Source: JBFMFR01 sp040752025
GTDB lineage: Bacteria; Chloroflexota; Anaerolineae; Anaerolineales; UBA4823
Assembly (NCBI GenBank): GCA_040752025.1
Contig: JBFMFR010000016.1
Location: 40,798 to 104,797 of the forward strand
Direction of reading: 5' to 3'
Length of the DNA: 64,000 nt
Of this stretch, positions 53,479 to 61,360 are shown in pieces (the stretch's first letter is position 1; the number at the start of each line of letters is the position of its first letter). The notes under the pieces are model-generated. The model saw only the letters and a program-made list of their open reading frames with translations. It searched no databases and had not been told where the DNA came from. A program made the position numbers and the translations under genes.

Positions 53479-53814
53479 ATGGACCGTAACATCCTGACCG
53501 AAGAAGTCAACCAACTGCACGCCGACCTGTGCGCGGCGCTGGCTGACCCGCGGCGCATCCTGATGCTGTACGTGCTGGCAGAACAGACCGTCAACGTCAG
53601 CGACCTGGCCGAGCAGGTTGGCATCAGCCAACCGGCGGCATCGCGCCACCTGAAGATCCTGCGCGAGCGCGGCCTGGTGCAGCCAGTACGCCAGGGGGCC
53701 AGCGTGGAGTACCGCCTGACCGATACACGCCTGATCGAGGCCCTGGACACGCTGCGGGCGGTGCTGCGCGACCGCATCGCCTACCGCGCCAGCCTGATCG
53801 AAAACGAAACTTAA
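53479..53814 (+). CDS. ArsR/SmtB-family transcriptional regulator
   Basis: 111 residues. The winged HTH is clear: AALADPRRILMLYVLAEQ, VNVSDLAEQVGISQPAASRH (recognition helix), LKILRERGLVQPVRQGASVE and the wing. Only one cysteine (LHADLCAALADP) is present, so neither the ArsR metal site nor the two-cysteine sulfide/persulfide sensor of BigR/SqrR type is complete; a single-Cys or non-thiol signal is possible. It leads the sulfur-related cluster, so it likely controls it. Confidence 0.87.
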   Translation: MDRNILTEEVNQLHADLCAALADPRRILMLYVLAEQTVNVSDLAEQVGISQPAASRHLKILRERGLVQPVRQGASVEYRLTDTRLIEALDTLRAVLRDRIAYRASLIENET

Positions 53815-53848
53815 TCCCCATTCCACCCCACCCTAACCTGGAGGAACG

Positions 53849-54763
53849 ATGACCTTGCGCAAATACACCCTCATTCCGATCCTGTTGGGCACGGCGCTGC
53901 TGGCCGGCCTGCTGCTGCTGTGGCCGGCCAACCCGGCCAGCGCCCAGTGCGGCTCGCAGGCCTCCTCGTGCAAGAACTGCCACGAGGTGCAGGCCCAGGA
54001 CCCGGTCAACAACGACAGCAACGGTTGGCACACCGGCCACGCCTTCGGCGATTTTTGTTACATCTGCCACGCCGGCAACAACCAGAGCATGGACAAGGAT
54101 GAAGCGCACGCCGGCATGGTGCCGCCGCTCTCAGATGTGAAAGCCGCCTGCCAGCAGTGCCACCCCAACGACCTGATGGAGCGCGCCCAGGTGTACGCCA
54201 CTGCCCTGGGACAGGAGATCGGCACAGGCAGCGGGACGACAACCACGGGCGGAACGACCACGGGCGACACGACCAGCAGCACAACTACCAGCAGCGCTCC
54301 CAGCGGTGGAGCCGTGGTCGTGGACAGCGCCGATGTGATCGATTACAACCAGCGCTACGAGATGACGGTGACGGGCAAACGCCCGGTGAACTGGGGGGAC
54401 GTGATCGTAGGCCTGATGATCTTCGCCGTGGCAGGCGGTGGGGGCGCTTTCGTATACTATAACGAGCGCAAGCTGCGCGGCCTGCCCTTCCTGCCCAGCC
54501 TGCCTGCCAGCACCCAACCCGCGGCTGCCGAGCTGCCGGTGCCGCACATCGAGGGCTACGAGCCCGAAGTGCTGGCCTTGCTGCCCAGGCTGGCCCGCCT
54601 GGACCCGGTGGGCCTGCACGCCATGCAGCGCCTGCTGGAAAACCCGGAGGAAGCCTCGGAACTGCTGCACAGCCTGTCGCGCCTGGACCCCGAGCTGGTC
54701 AAGCGCATCCGCTCGCTGGACCGCGAGTCGCGGGCCATGCTGCTGGCGCTAGCCGGGAATTAA
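53849..54763 (+). CDS. membrane-anchored triheme c-type cytochrome
   Basis: 304 residues. A signal peptide (1-33, ending NPASAQ) is followed by three heme motifs: CKNCH (41-45), CYICH (70-74) and CQQCH (101-105). A Thr/Gly/Ser-rich linker (about 127-150) leads to one membrane helix (about 185-205), and a cytoplasmic helical tail (about 225-304, ending LVKRIRSLDRESRAMLLAL) follows. It is likely an electron carrier on the outer face that serves the oxidoreductase encoded downstream. Start RBS is GGAGG. Confidence 0.88.
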   Translation: MTLRKYTLIPILLGTALLAGLLLLWPANPASAQCGSQASSCKNCHEVQAQDPVNNDSNGWHTGHAFGDFCYICHAGNNQSMDKDEAHAGMVPPLSDVKAACQQCHPNDLMERAQVYATALGQEIGTGSGTTTTGGTTTGDTTSSTTTSSAPSGGAVVVDSADVIDYNQRYEMTVTGKRPVNWGDVIVGLMIFAVAGGGGAFVYYNERKLRGLPFLPSLPASTQPAAAELPVPHIEGYEPEVLALLPRLARLDPVGLHAMQRLLENPEEASELLHSLSRLDPELVKRIRSLDRESRAMLLALAGN

Positions 54764-54823
54764 TTACCAAAAGAAACCGGGATAGTGCTGATTGAAAGAT
54801 CAGATACTTGAGGAGACACATCG

Positions 54824-55357
54824 ATGGATTGGCTCGCCAAACAATTACGCAAAGAACTGTGGTCGCCCTACGCGGCTGGCATCCTGCTGGGCATCGTGGG
54901 GGTGCTGGCCGTGTGGCTGAGCGACAGCCTGCTGGGGGCTTCGGGCGCTTTCGAAAACCTGGCCGGCATGCTGGGCAAGGCCGTGGCGCCCAGGCTGTTC
55001 GACAACATGTATTTCAATTTCATCATGCCGCCTGGCATTACCTGGGGCGTGGTGCTGCTGATCGGGGTGTTCTTCGGCGGCATGCTCGGGGCGCTGAGCA
55101 GCAAAACTTTGAAGCTGCGCGACAACGACGACGCCCAGTGGAAAGCCATCTTCGGGCCTGAGCGCTGGAAGCGCTGGACGCTGGCCTTCTTAGGCGCCAT
55201 CGTGCTGGAGTACGGGGCGGGCATCGCTGGCGGCTGCACCAGCGGCCTGGCCATCTCCGGCGGCATGCTGCTGGCTCCAGCGGCCTTTTTGTTCATCGCC
55301 GCCATGTTCGCCTCGGGCATCCTGACCGCCCTGATCGTCTACCGAAAGAGGTACTAA
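54824..55357 (+). CDS. YeeE/YedE-family transporter half (PmpA-like)
   Basis: 177 residues with about four helices. GIAGGCTSGLAISGGMLL carries the conserved Cys of the first half of YeeE/YedE (thiosulfate/sulfur-compound transporters such as TsuA). The second half is encoded separately at 55361-55912, as in split PmpA/PmpB pairs. It probably imports thiosulfate or moves sulfane sulfur for the adjacent sulfur oxidoreductase. Confidence 0.87.
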   Translation: MDWLAKQLRKELWSPYAAGILLGIVGVLAVWLSDSLLGASGAFENLAGMLGKAVAPRLFDNMYFNFIMPPGITWGVVLLIGVFFGGMLGALSSKTLKLRDNDDAQWKAIFGPERWKRWTLAFLGAIVLEYGAGIAGGCTSGLAISGGMLLAPAAFLFIAAMFASGILTALIVYRKRY

Positions 55358-55360
55358 ACC

Positions 55361-55912
55361 ATGACCAACTACATCTTAGCTCTGCTCCTGGGCCTCGGCT
55401 TTGGCTTTTCGCTAAACAAAGCCGGGCTGACCCGCTATAGCAAGATCGTCAACGTCTTCCGCTTCACCGATATGTCGGTGCTCAAGTTCATGATGACCGC
55501 CCTGGTGGTCTCGATGAGCGGCCTGTACACGCTGCGCGGCCTGGGGCTGATCTCCTTCCCCAACGTGCCGGCCACCTACCTCGCCGGCAACCTGGTGGGC
55601 GGGCTGATCTTCGGCATCGGCATGGCCCTGACCGGGTACTGACCGGGCACCTGCGCCGCCGGCGGCGGCGAAGGTAAGCTCGATTATATCGTCCCCGGTT
55701 TGCTCGGCTTCCTGACAGGCGCGGTGATCTACGGCCTGACCTACCAGCAGGTCTTCCCCAAGATCTCGGCCCTGGCGAACTTCGGCAACGTGGTGATGCC
55801 CGACCTGTGGAACCTCAACCCGTACAGGGTGGTGGTGCTCTTCGGCTTGATCAGTTTGCTGCTGTTCTATTTGATCGACCGGGCGGGGCTGCAGCGCAGG
55901 AAGGATGTTTAA
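55361..55912 (+). CDS. YeeE/YedE-family transporter half (PmpB-like) with in-frame UGA at a conserved Cys
   Basis: The frame is open for 93 codons, has TGA at 55640-55642, and stays open to TAA at 55910-55912 (183 residues in all). The residues around the TGA read ALTGY-stop-PGTCAAGGGEGK. In the family this motif is GYCPGTC, so the UGA replaces a functionally important cysteine of the substrate path. The 70 residues after it remain a good membrane protein (YIVPGLLGFLTGAVIYGLTY). A hairpin starts within ten bases of the UGA (ACCT...AGGT with a GC-rich inner stem), where a bacterial SECIS would be. Selenocysteine is a possible reading; a nonsense mutation or base error is the alternative. Confidence 0.72.
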
Positions 55913-55926
55913 GTAATTAGGCAACC

Positions 55927-56026
55927 AGGTAAAAGAGAAACCGGGTTTTTGATGGGCGAGCACAGCCTGGATAAGTTGTGCAACACCCGCGCTGAGCGGC
56001 GAAAAACCCGGTTTCTGGAAAACAGG
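55927..56026. repeat. 100-bp repeat, copy 1, with 15-bp inverted ends
   Basis: Copy 1 of a tandem pair. Inside it AGAAACCGGGTTTTT (55936-55950) and its exact complement (56002-56016) form long inverted arms around a 51-base centre. The second copy is at 56040-56139 with two differences in 100 bases. It lies between the transporter and oxidoreductase genes. Confidence 0.9.
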
Positions 56027-56039
56027 CAACCAGGTAATC

Positions 56040-56139
56040 AGGTAAAAGAGAAACCGGGTTTTTGATGGGCGAGCACGGCCTGGATAAGTTGTGCAAAACC
56101 CGCGCTGAGCGGCGAAAAACCCGGTTTCTGGAAAACAGG
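56040..56139. repeat. 100-bp repeat, copy 2, with 15-bp inverted ends
   Basis: Copy 2 starts 113 bases after copy 1. It ends 10 bases before the oxidoreductase ATG, so its 3' arm overlaps the probable ribosome-binding region. The inverted arms could fold when single-stranded. No reading frame is present. Confidence 0.9.
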
Positions 56140-56149
56140 ATAAGATTGT

Positions 56150-58333
56150 ATGGAACAACTGACACGGAGAGATTTCCTGAAATTGGGCGGGGCCACAGCC
56201 GGGGCGCTGGCGGCGGTGCAGTTCATGCCGCCTCCGCTGGCCCAGGCGGCGCGCGCCCTGATCGACGACCCCAACGGCGACGGCTACATCCCCACCATGT
56301 GCGAGATGTGCGTGTGGCGCTGCGGCGTGCGCGCCAGGGTGCAGGAGGGACGCATCGTCAAGCTGGAGGGCAACCCCGACCACCCGCATTCGCGCGGCAA
56401 GCTGTGCGCCCGCGGTCAATCGGGGCTGATGAACACCTACGACCCCGACCGGGTGCTGCACCCCCTGGTGCGGGTCGGGCAGCGCGGCGAGGGCAAGTTC
56501 CGCCAGGCTTCCTGGGACGAAGCCCTGGACATCGTGGCCGACAATATGCTCAAGATCAAGTCGCAGTACGGCCCGGAGGCGATGCTGTTCTCCTCCACCC
56601 ACAACCTGTCGCAGGTGCAGTTCGAGAACCTGCTCAGCGGCTACGGCTCGCCCAATTACGGCACGCAGCGCAGCCTGTGCTTCAACGCCATGGTGACCGC
56701 CTTCCTGCTGACTTACGGCGTGGAAGAGCCGTCGCGCAACTACGATGACGTCACCTTCGTGCTGCTGGTGGGGCGCAACCTGATGGAAGCCATCTCGACT
56801 TCCGAGACCGGCGAGCTGGTGGACGCCCTGGCGCGCGGCGCCAAGCTGGTCTACCTGGACCCGCGCTACACCAAGACCGCCTCCAAGTCGGCCGAGTGGA
56901 TCCCCATCCGCCCCGGCACCGACGCGGCCTTCCTGCTGGCGATGATCCACGTGATCACAACCAACGAGCTGGCCGACTGCGAGTTCGTCAAGCAGTACGT
57001 GATCGGCTGCGACGGCATCGTGGAGGCGATGAAAGATTACACCCCGCAGTGGGCCGAGACCATCACCGGCGTGCCGGCCGCGACGATCGAGCGCATCGCC
57101 CGCGAGTACGCCGCCGCCGGCAAGAACGCCCTGGCGCACCCCGGCTGGCGCACCTCCAATTTCGTCAATTCCTTCCAGGCCGAGCGGGCCATCGCCACGC
57201 TCAACGCCCTGAGCGGCAACGTGCTCACCCCCGGCGGCTGCCTGGCAGCCGAGAGCCCGGAGGCCAGCGGCGTGGCGCTGGGCAAGCCCCCGCAGCCGGC
57301 CTACCCGCGCGTTTCGGCCCTGCGCCTGGACGGCGTGCCGTGGAAATACCCGCTGGTGCCGCTCAAGCTGGGCGTATTCCAGGAGCTGCGCGAAGCCATC
57401 CTGAGCGGGCAGCCCTACCAGGCCCGCGGCTGGTTCGTCGCCCGCCAGAACCCGGTCGGCTCCCTGCCGGACCGCAAACGCACCCTGGAAGCGCTGGGCA
57501 AGCTGGATTTCATCGCCACGGTGGACATCATCATGAACGACACGGCCTGGTTCTCGGACGTGGTCCTGCCGGAATCGTCTTACCTGGAACGCTACGACCC
57601 GCTGCTGGTGGTGGACGGCAAGATCTTCATCCGCCAACCGGTGATCGAGCCGCAGGGCGAAGCGCGTTCGGCGCTGTGGATCTACAAGGAACTGGGCCAG
57701 CGCCTGGGGCTGGGCGATTTCTTCCAATACGAAGACGAAGCCGATTACATCCGCCAGCAACTGGCCCCGTTGGGGCTGGATTTCGAGGCGCTGCGCGCCC
57801 ACGGCTACCTGGAACCGCCCAAAGCAGAAGAAGAAGGCGAAAAAGAGATCGTTTTCAACACGCCCTCGGGCAAGATCGAAGTCTACAACGAAACCCTGGC
57901 CAACGCCGGTTTCTCGCCCTGGCCGACCTGGGAAGAGCCGCTCTATCCCAAACCGGAGGAGTTCTACCTGCTGACCGGCAAGGTGGCCCAGCACACCCAG
58001 TTCGGCACGCAGAACAACCTGCTGCTGCACAAGTACGAAGACGAGCCGCGCCTGTGGCTGAACCCCTCGGCCGCCGAGCCGCGCGGCATCGCCACGGATG
58101 ACCTGGTCAAGGTGACCAGCCCGGTGGGCGAAGTGCGCCTGCGCGTCCTGGTGACCGAGGCCATCCGCCCCGACTGCGTCTACATGACTCCCGGCTACGG
58201 GCACCTCTCCAAGGGCCTGGTGACGGCCTTCGGGCTGGGGGCCAGCGACTCGGAGCTGCACGTGACCTACACCGACCCGGTCAGCGGCGGACAGGCCCTG
58301 ACCCAGACTTTCGTGACGGTACAAAAAGCGTAG
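56150..58333 (+). CDS. molybdopterin oxidoreductase, catalytic subunit (PsrA/PhsA-like)
   Basis: 727 residues. An N-terminal Tat signal (LTRRDFLKLGG) exports it folded. Cysteines C-x2-C-x3-C-x27-C starting at CEMCVWRCGV hold one [4Fe-4S]. The Mo ligand is probably Cys177 in YGTQRSLCFNAMV, the polysulfide/thiosulfate reductase type rather than the His/Sec type of formate dehydrogenases. Family hallmarks (PGTDAAFLLAMIHVI, VDIIMNDTAWFSDVVLPES, and the C-terminal PDCVYMTPGYG) are intact. With the Fe-S and cytochrome b subunits it forms a membrane complex for reduction or oxidation of a sulfur compound. Confidence 0.87.
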   Translation: MEQLTRRDFLKLGGATAGALAAVQFMPPPLAQAARALIDDPNGDGYIPTMCEMCVWRCGVRARVQEGRIVKLEGNPDHPHSRGKLCARGQSGLMNTYDPDRVLHPLVRVGQRGEGKFRQASWDEALDIVADNMLKIKSQYGPEAMLFSSTHNLSQVQFENLLSGYGSPNYGTQRSLCFNAMVTAFLLTYGVEEPSRNYDDVTFVLLVGRNLMEAISTSETGELVDALARGAKLVYLDPRYTKTASKSAEWIPIRPGTDAAFLLAMIHVITTNELADCEFVKQYVIGCDGIVEAMKDYTPQWAETITGVPAATIERIAREYAAAGKNALAHPGWRTSNFVNSFQAERAIATLNALSGNVLTPGGCLAAESPEASGVALGKPPQPAYPRVSALRLDGVPWKYPLVPLKLGVFQELREAILSGQPYQARGWFVARQNPVGSLPDRKRTLEALGKLDFIATVDIIMNDTAWFSDVVLPESSYLERYDPLLVVDGKIFIRQPVIEPQGEARSALWIYKELGQRLGLGDFFQYEDEADYIRQQLAPLGLDFEALRAHGYLEPPKAEEEGEKEIVFNTPSGKIEVYNETLANAGFSPWPTWEEPLYPKPEEFYLLTGKVAQHTQFGTQNNLLLHKYEDEPRLWLNPSAAEPRGIATDDLVKVTSPVGEVRLRVLVTEAIRPDCVYMTPGYGHLSKGLVTAFGLGASDSELHVTYTDPVSGGQALTQTFVTVQKA

Positions 58334-58341
58334 AGGCAGAC

Positions 58342-59085
58342 ATGGCGAATAAGAAACGTTACGGTTTTGTGATCGACGTAGAGCGCTGCATCGACTGCCG
58401 CGCCTGCCTGGTGGCGTGCAGCGTGGAGAACAACGTGCCGATGAACCACACGCGCATCTGGGTGCACGACCTGGGCGTGCAGGGCAGCTTCCCGGACTTG
58501 CAGCACAGCTTCGTGCCGTATAACTGCATGCACTGCGACAACCCGCCCTGCACGGAGGTGTGCGTGAGCGGGGCGACCTACAAGGACCCCGAGACCGGCC
58601 TGGTGCTGGTCGACCAGGAAGCCTGCATCGGCTGCGGCTTCTGCGTGGAGGCCTGCCCCTACAACGTGCGCTACCTGGACGAGCAGCGCGGCGTGGTGGA
58701 CAAGTGCAACGCCTGCGCCCAGCGCGTGGAAGTGGGCATGCAGCCCGCCTGCGTGGCGACCTGTGTGGGCGGCTCGCGCCTGTTCGGCGACCTGAACGAC
58801 CCCCAGTCGCAGGTCTCGCAGGCGCTCAAGAGCGCCAAAAACATCGTACGCCTGGACTACGAAAAAGACGGGCACGACACCGACCCCAACATTTACTACA
58901 TCAACACCCAGCCGGCCGACTTCAGCCCGCTGGCGCCGCGCGACCCGCATTACACCCTGCCCGAAGACGGCTGGAAGAAGGTGCTGGCGCCGGCGGTCTT
59001 CGCCGGGATCGGGGCATCCTTCCTGGTGCAGGCGGTCTTCTTCACCAAGCAACTGCTCGAAGGTGAGAAGGAATTCGAAGAATAG
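58342..59085 (+). CDS. four-cluster Fe-S subunit with C-terminal membrane helix
   Basis: 247 residues. Four cysteine sets hold four [4Fe-4S] clusters: CIDCRACLVAC, CMHCDNPPCTEVC, CIGCGFCVEACP, and CNAC with PACVATC. The helix VLAPAVFAGIGASFLVQAVF near the end (about 213-235) anchors it, as in FdnH-type beta subunits. It passes electrons between the Mo subunit and the cytochrome b. Eight bases separate it from the Mo gene. Confidence 0.92.
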   Translation: MANKKRYGFVIDVERCIDCRACLVACSVENNVPMNHTRIWVHDLGVQGSFPDLQHSFVPYNCMHCDNPPCTEVCVSGATYKDPETGLVLVDQEACIGCGFCVEACPYNVRYLDEQRGVVDKCNACAQRVEVGMQPACVATCVGGSRLFGDLNDPQSQVSQALKSAKNIVRLDYEKDGHDTDPNIYYINTQPADFSPLAPRDPHYTLPEDGWKKVLAPAVFAGIGASFLVQAVFFTKQLLEGEKEFEE

Positions 59086-59096
59086 GAGGCGAGCAG

Positions 59097-59915
59097 ATGA
59101 GCGACTATCACAACATCCCCCTCGAGGAACGCCGCCGGCTGCGCGAGAAAAAGTACAAGAAGCACAACCTGGCCAACATCCTGACCCACTGGTTCAACGT
59201 GGGCAGTTGGCTGCTGCTGCTGCCCACCGGCATCGCCATTATTTCTTCGCCGCGCCTGGGGCTGGCCCCCGAGTGGTGGCAAACCCTGTTCCGCAACATG
59301 TTCGGCGGGCCGGCCAACCTGATCAAGTTCCACTACACCATCGGGCTGATCTGGGTCTTCGTGCTGAGCTTCAACATCCTGCTGGGCTTCCGCAAGTATT
59401 TCGTGCCCTTCGCCGCTACGCGCATGCTGCTGGACAAGGATGACATGCAGTGGATGATGGTCAAGCCGCTGCAAATGTTCGGCCTGATGAAGGACAGGCC
59501 GCTGCCGCCGCAGGACGCCTACAACGCCGGGCAGAAGCTGTACTCCTACCTGGTGATCGTGGGCACGCTGGGGATCATGTCCAGCGGGATCGTGATGACT
59601 TTCAAAGAAATCTTCCCGCCGGTGCTCAAGCAGATCGCCCAGCCGCTGCACTGGGTATCAGTCTTCGGCATCCTCGCCGGGCTGATCATCCACGTTTACA
59701 TGGGAGCGGTCTTCCCCGAGGAAAAGGAAGCCTTCTTCTCGATGTTCAGCGGCAAGGTCTCGGCCTGGTACGCCCGGGCGCACCACGAAAAGTGGTACTG
59801 GGAGAAGGTGAAAGAAGAGCTGGCATGGGAAGATGCGGTGGAGAAGGAAGTGGCGCAGGGGGCGGCGCACAAGCCCGCCGAGGCCGCCCAGGCTGAGCCT
59901 GGCGCGGCGGACTAG
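59097..59915 (+). CDS. cytochrome b subunit (formate dehydrogenase gamma type)
   Basis: 272 residues with four membrane helices. Histidines in NILTHWFNVGSWLL, IKFHYTIGLIWVF and PLHWVSVFGILAGLIIHVYM suit heme b and quinone chemistry. The use of an FdnI-like rather than an NrfD/PsrC-like subunit is a notable mix with the PsrA-like catalytic subunit. A charged Ala/Glu tail (residues 230-272) ends it. It exchanges electrons with the quinone pool. Confidence 0.9.
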   Translation: MSDYHNIPLEERRRLREKKYKKHNLANILTHWFNVGSWLLLLPTGIAIISSPRLGLAPEWWQTLFRNMFGGPANLIKFHYTIGLIWVFVLSFNILLGFRKYFVPFAATRMLLDKDDMQWMMVKPLQMFGLMKDRPLPPQDAYNAGQKLYSYLVIVGTLGIMSSGIVMTFKEIFPPVLKQIAQPLHWVSVFGILAGLIIHVYMGAVFPEEKEAFFSMFSGKVSAWYARAHHEKWYWEKVKEELAWEDAVEKEVAQGAAHKPAEAAQAEPGAAD

Positions 59916-59941
59916 CTTCAATACAGTTCAGTTAGCGGAAA

Positions 59942-59974
59942 AGAAATCGGATTTTTGGCAAAAATCCGATTTCT
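59942..59974. terminator. 15-bp hairpin downstream of the cytochrome b gene
   Basis: AGAAATCGGATTTTT (59942-59956) pairs exactly with AAAAATCCGATTTCT (59960-59974) around GGC. The arms are those of the 55927/56040 repeat with matched changes on both sides (ACCGGGT to ATCGGAT), so base pairing is kept. The T5 in each arm could assist termination. Confidence 0.6.
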
Positions 59975-60016
59975 GAACGCCTTGTCTAAACCATATTGGG
60001 ATTAGCTTCCTAAAGA

Positions 60017-60063
60017 AAACGAATCCTCCCCTGGTCAGCGAGCGACCAGGGGAGGATTCGTTT
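60017..60063. terminator. 20-bp terminator-like hairpin
   Basis: AAACGAATCCTCCCCTGGTC (60017-60036) pairs perfectly with 60044-60063 around a seven-base loop. It would insulate the sulfur operon from the genes at 60096. There is no T-run beyond TTT. Confidence 0.7.
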
Positions 60064-60095
60064 CAACACACAGCGACCGATAGTATAATACTGGC

Positions 60096-60308
60096 ATGGA
60101 TGTTGGCGATATCCGCTTTTACTGCGAGCGTTGGAAGGAAGTCGAGCAAATCGAGCTCGAGGAGCTGCGCGCGGCTTCGTTGCAAGAGCGCTGGCAGCAG
60201 ATGAATGCCATCTGGCGACTGGCCAAGGGCCTGGGATTTTCGTTCGAGCCGGACGAGAGCGAAATGGCTGTGTTCGAGCGCTGGGCGAAGTTGAAGGAGG
60301 GGAAATAA
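60096..60308 (+). CDS. small protein of unknown function, paired with a nucleotidyltransferase
   Basis: 70 residues, mostly helical and acidic (YCERWKEVEQIELEELRAAS, then ERWQQMNAIWRLAKGLGFSF). The reading frame ends four bases before the NTase start, so they are coupled. It may be the partner protein of a small toxin-antitoxin-like pair. I do not recognise its family. Confidence 0.7.
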   Translation: MDVGDIRFYCERWKEVEQIELEELRAASLQERWQQMNAIWRLAKGLGFSFEPDESEMAVFERWAKLKEGK

Positions 60309-60312
60309 ACAT

Positions 60313-60891
60313 ATGCTGCCAGAAAATATGGCTATGCTACTGGCACCCCTGGCTGCTCTGCAAAGGCTACTGGAACGCTTCGGTGAGCGCGGCGTCATCA
60401 TGGGTGGCGTTGCAACTGGCCTGTTAGGCAAACCGCGCATGACGGTCGATATCGATGCAATGTTTTTACTTTCAGTGAGCGATATTCCAAAATTGTTACA
60501 GGCCGCTAATGCTGAAGGCATCGAGCCACGCATCCAACAAGCTGGCGATTTTGCTCGAAAAAGTCGCGTGTTGCTTCTGAGGCACATTGCCAGCGGCACA
60601 AATATCGATATCTCGTTAGGTATCTTGCCATTCGAAGAAGAAATGGTCGAGCGTAGTATTGTTCGCCAAATGGGCGATCTATCGATCCGTCTGCCTACTC
60701 CCGAAGACTTGATTATTCTAAAAGCTGTTGCGCACCGTCCCAAAGACCTGCTCGATATCCAGGCTGTCGTTGCCAGCCATCCACAACTCGACCGCAGTCG
60801 CATCGAGCAGTGGGTAAATGCTTTCGGGGAAGCGCTTGAGCTTCCTGAGTTGTGGAATGAGATTCGACCGCTCTTGATCTCAATGGATTAG
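60313..60891 (+). CDS. nucleotidyltransferase-like protein (AbiEii/MNT-type)
   Basis: 192 residues. VIMGGVATGLLGKPRMTVDI followed by D gives the G-G-x-R-x-T-x-D-x-D pattern of nucleotidyltransferases of the AbiEii/DUF6036 kind; a third acid lies in NIDISLG. The C-terminal half (PTPEDLIILKAVAHRPKDLL) is also typical of this group. It follows the 70-residue gene closely and could act with it in a toxin-antitoxin or phage defence pair. Confidence 0.8.
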   Translation: MLPENMAMLLAPLAALQRLLERFGERGVIMGGVATGLLGKPRMTVDIDAMFLLSVSDIPKLLQAANAEGIEPRIQQAGDFARKSRVLLLRHIASGTNIDISLGILPFEEEMVERSIVRQMGDLSIRLPTPEDLIILKAVAHRPKDLLDIQAVVASHPQLDRSRIEQWVNAFGEALELPELWNEIRPLLISMD

Positions 60892-60918
60892 ATCCCCTTT
60901 CTATCAAAACCGATAGCG

Positions 60919-61335
60919 TTACGAATGCCCAACCAACCGGGAGGCAATAGCATCCAGGCCAAAGTCGGTGTCGATGAGCCGCCATTCGATGCCAAAGGAC
61001 TTGCCATTCCAGCGCAGGTAGCCGCACTCCTCCAGCACCACGCCGAGATAGCTGGCCCCCTGGGCGTGGGAGATATCGTTGCGGCCCTGCTCGTGGATGA
61101 TCACGCCCAGGCCCGGCTTTTCAGTCTCTTCGTACAATTTTTGGATGTTGTTTGCCAGCGGGAAAGGCTCGCCGCCGAAACGGCGCTGGATCGTCTCCAA
61201 AATGCGCTGGATTTCCTGGAGCGAATACGAATGCTTCCGCCCGTTTTCGTTTTCGATGATCAGGTGGCTTGAATCTGCAAAGAAACGCCAGGAAAAATGC
61301 TTGCGCTTGGTTTCCGGGCCGTGCGTGGTTGACAT
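60919..61335 (-). CDS. protein of unknown function
   Basis: 138 residues, no membrane helix. FSWRFFADSSHLIIENENGR, YSLQEIQRILETIQRRFGGE and SFGIEWRLIDTDFGLDA are the clearest segments, with a two-strand start and a helical centre. I recognise no family. It lies 25 bases downstream of the RmuC-family gene on the same strand. Confidence 0.65.
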   Translation of the reverse strand: MSTTHGPETKRKHFSWRFFADSSHLIIENENGRKHSYSLQEIQRILETIQRRFGGEPFPLANNIQKLYEETEKPGLGVIIHEQGRNDISHAQGASYLGVVLEECGYLRWNGKSFGIEWRLIDTDFGLDAIASRLVGHS

Positions 61336-61360
61336 ATCTGCTCCTTACGAGAAAGGATAA

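Noticed and set aside
55412..58324. A 970-codon open frame on the minus strand opposite the Mo oxidoreductase
   Set aside because: It mirrors a GC-rich gene with clear domain motifs on the plus strand; the minus-strand product is Arg/Gly/His-rich low-complexity sequence with no domain.
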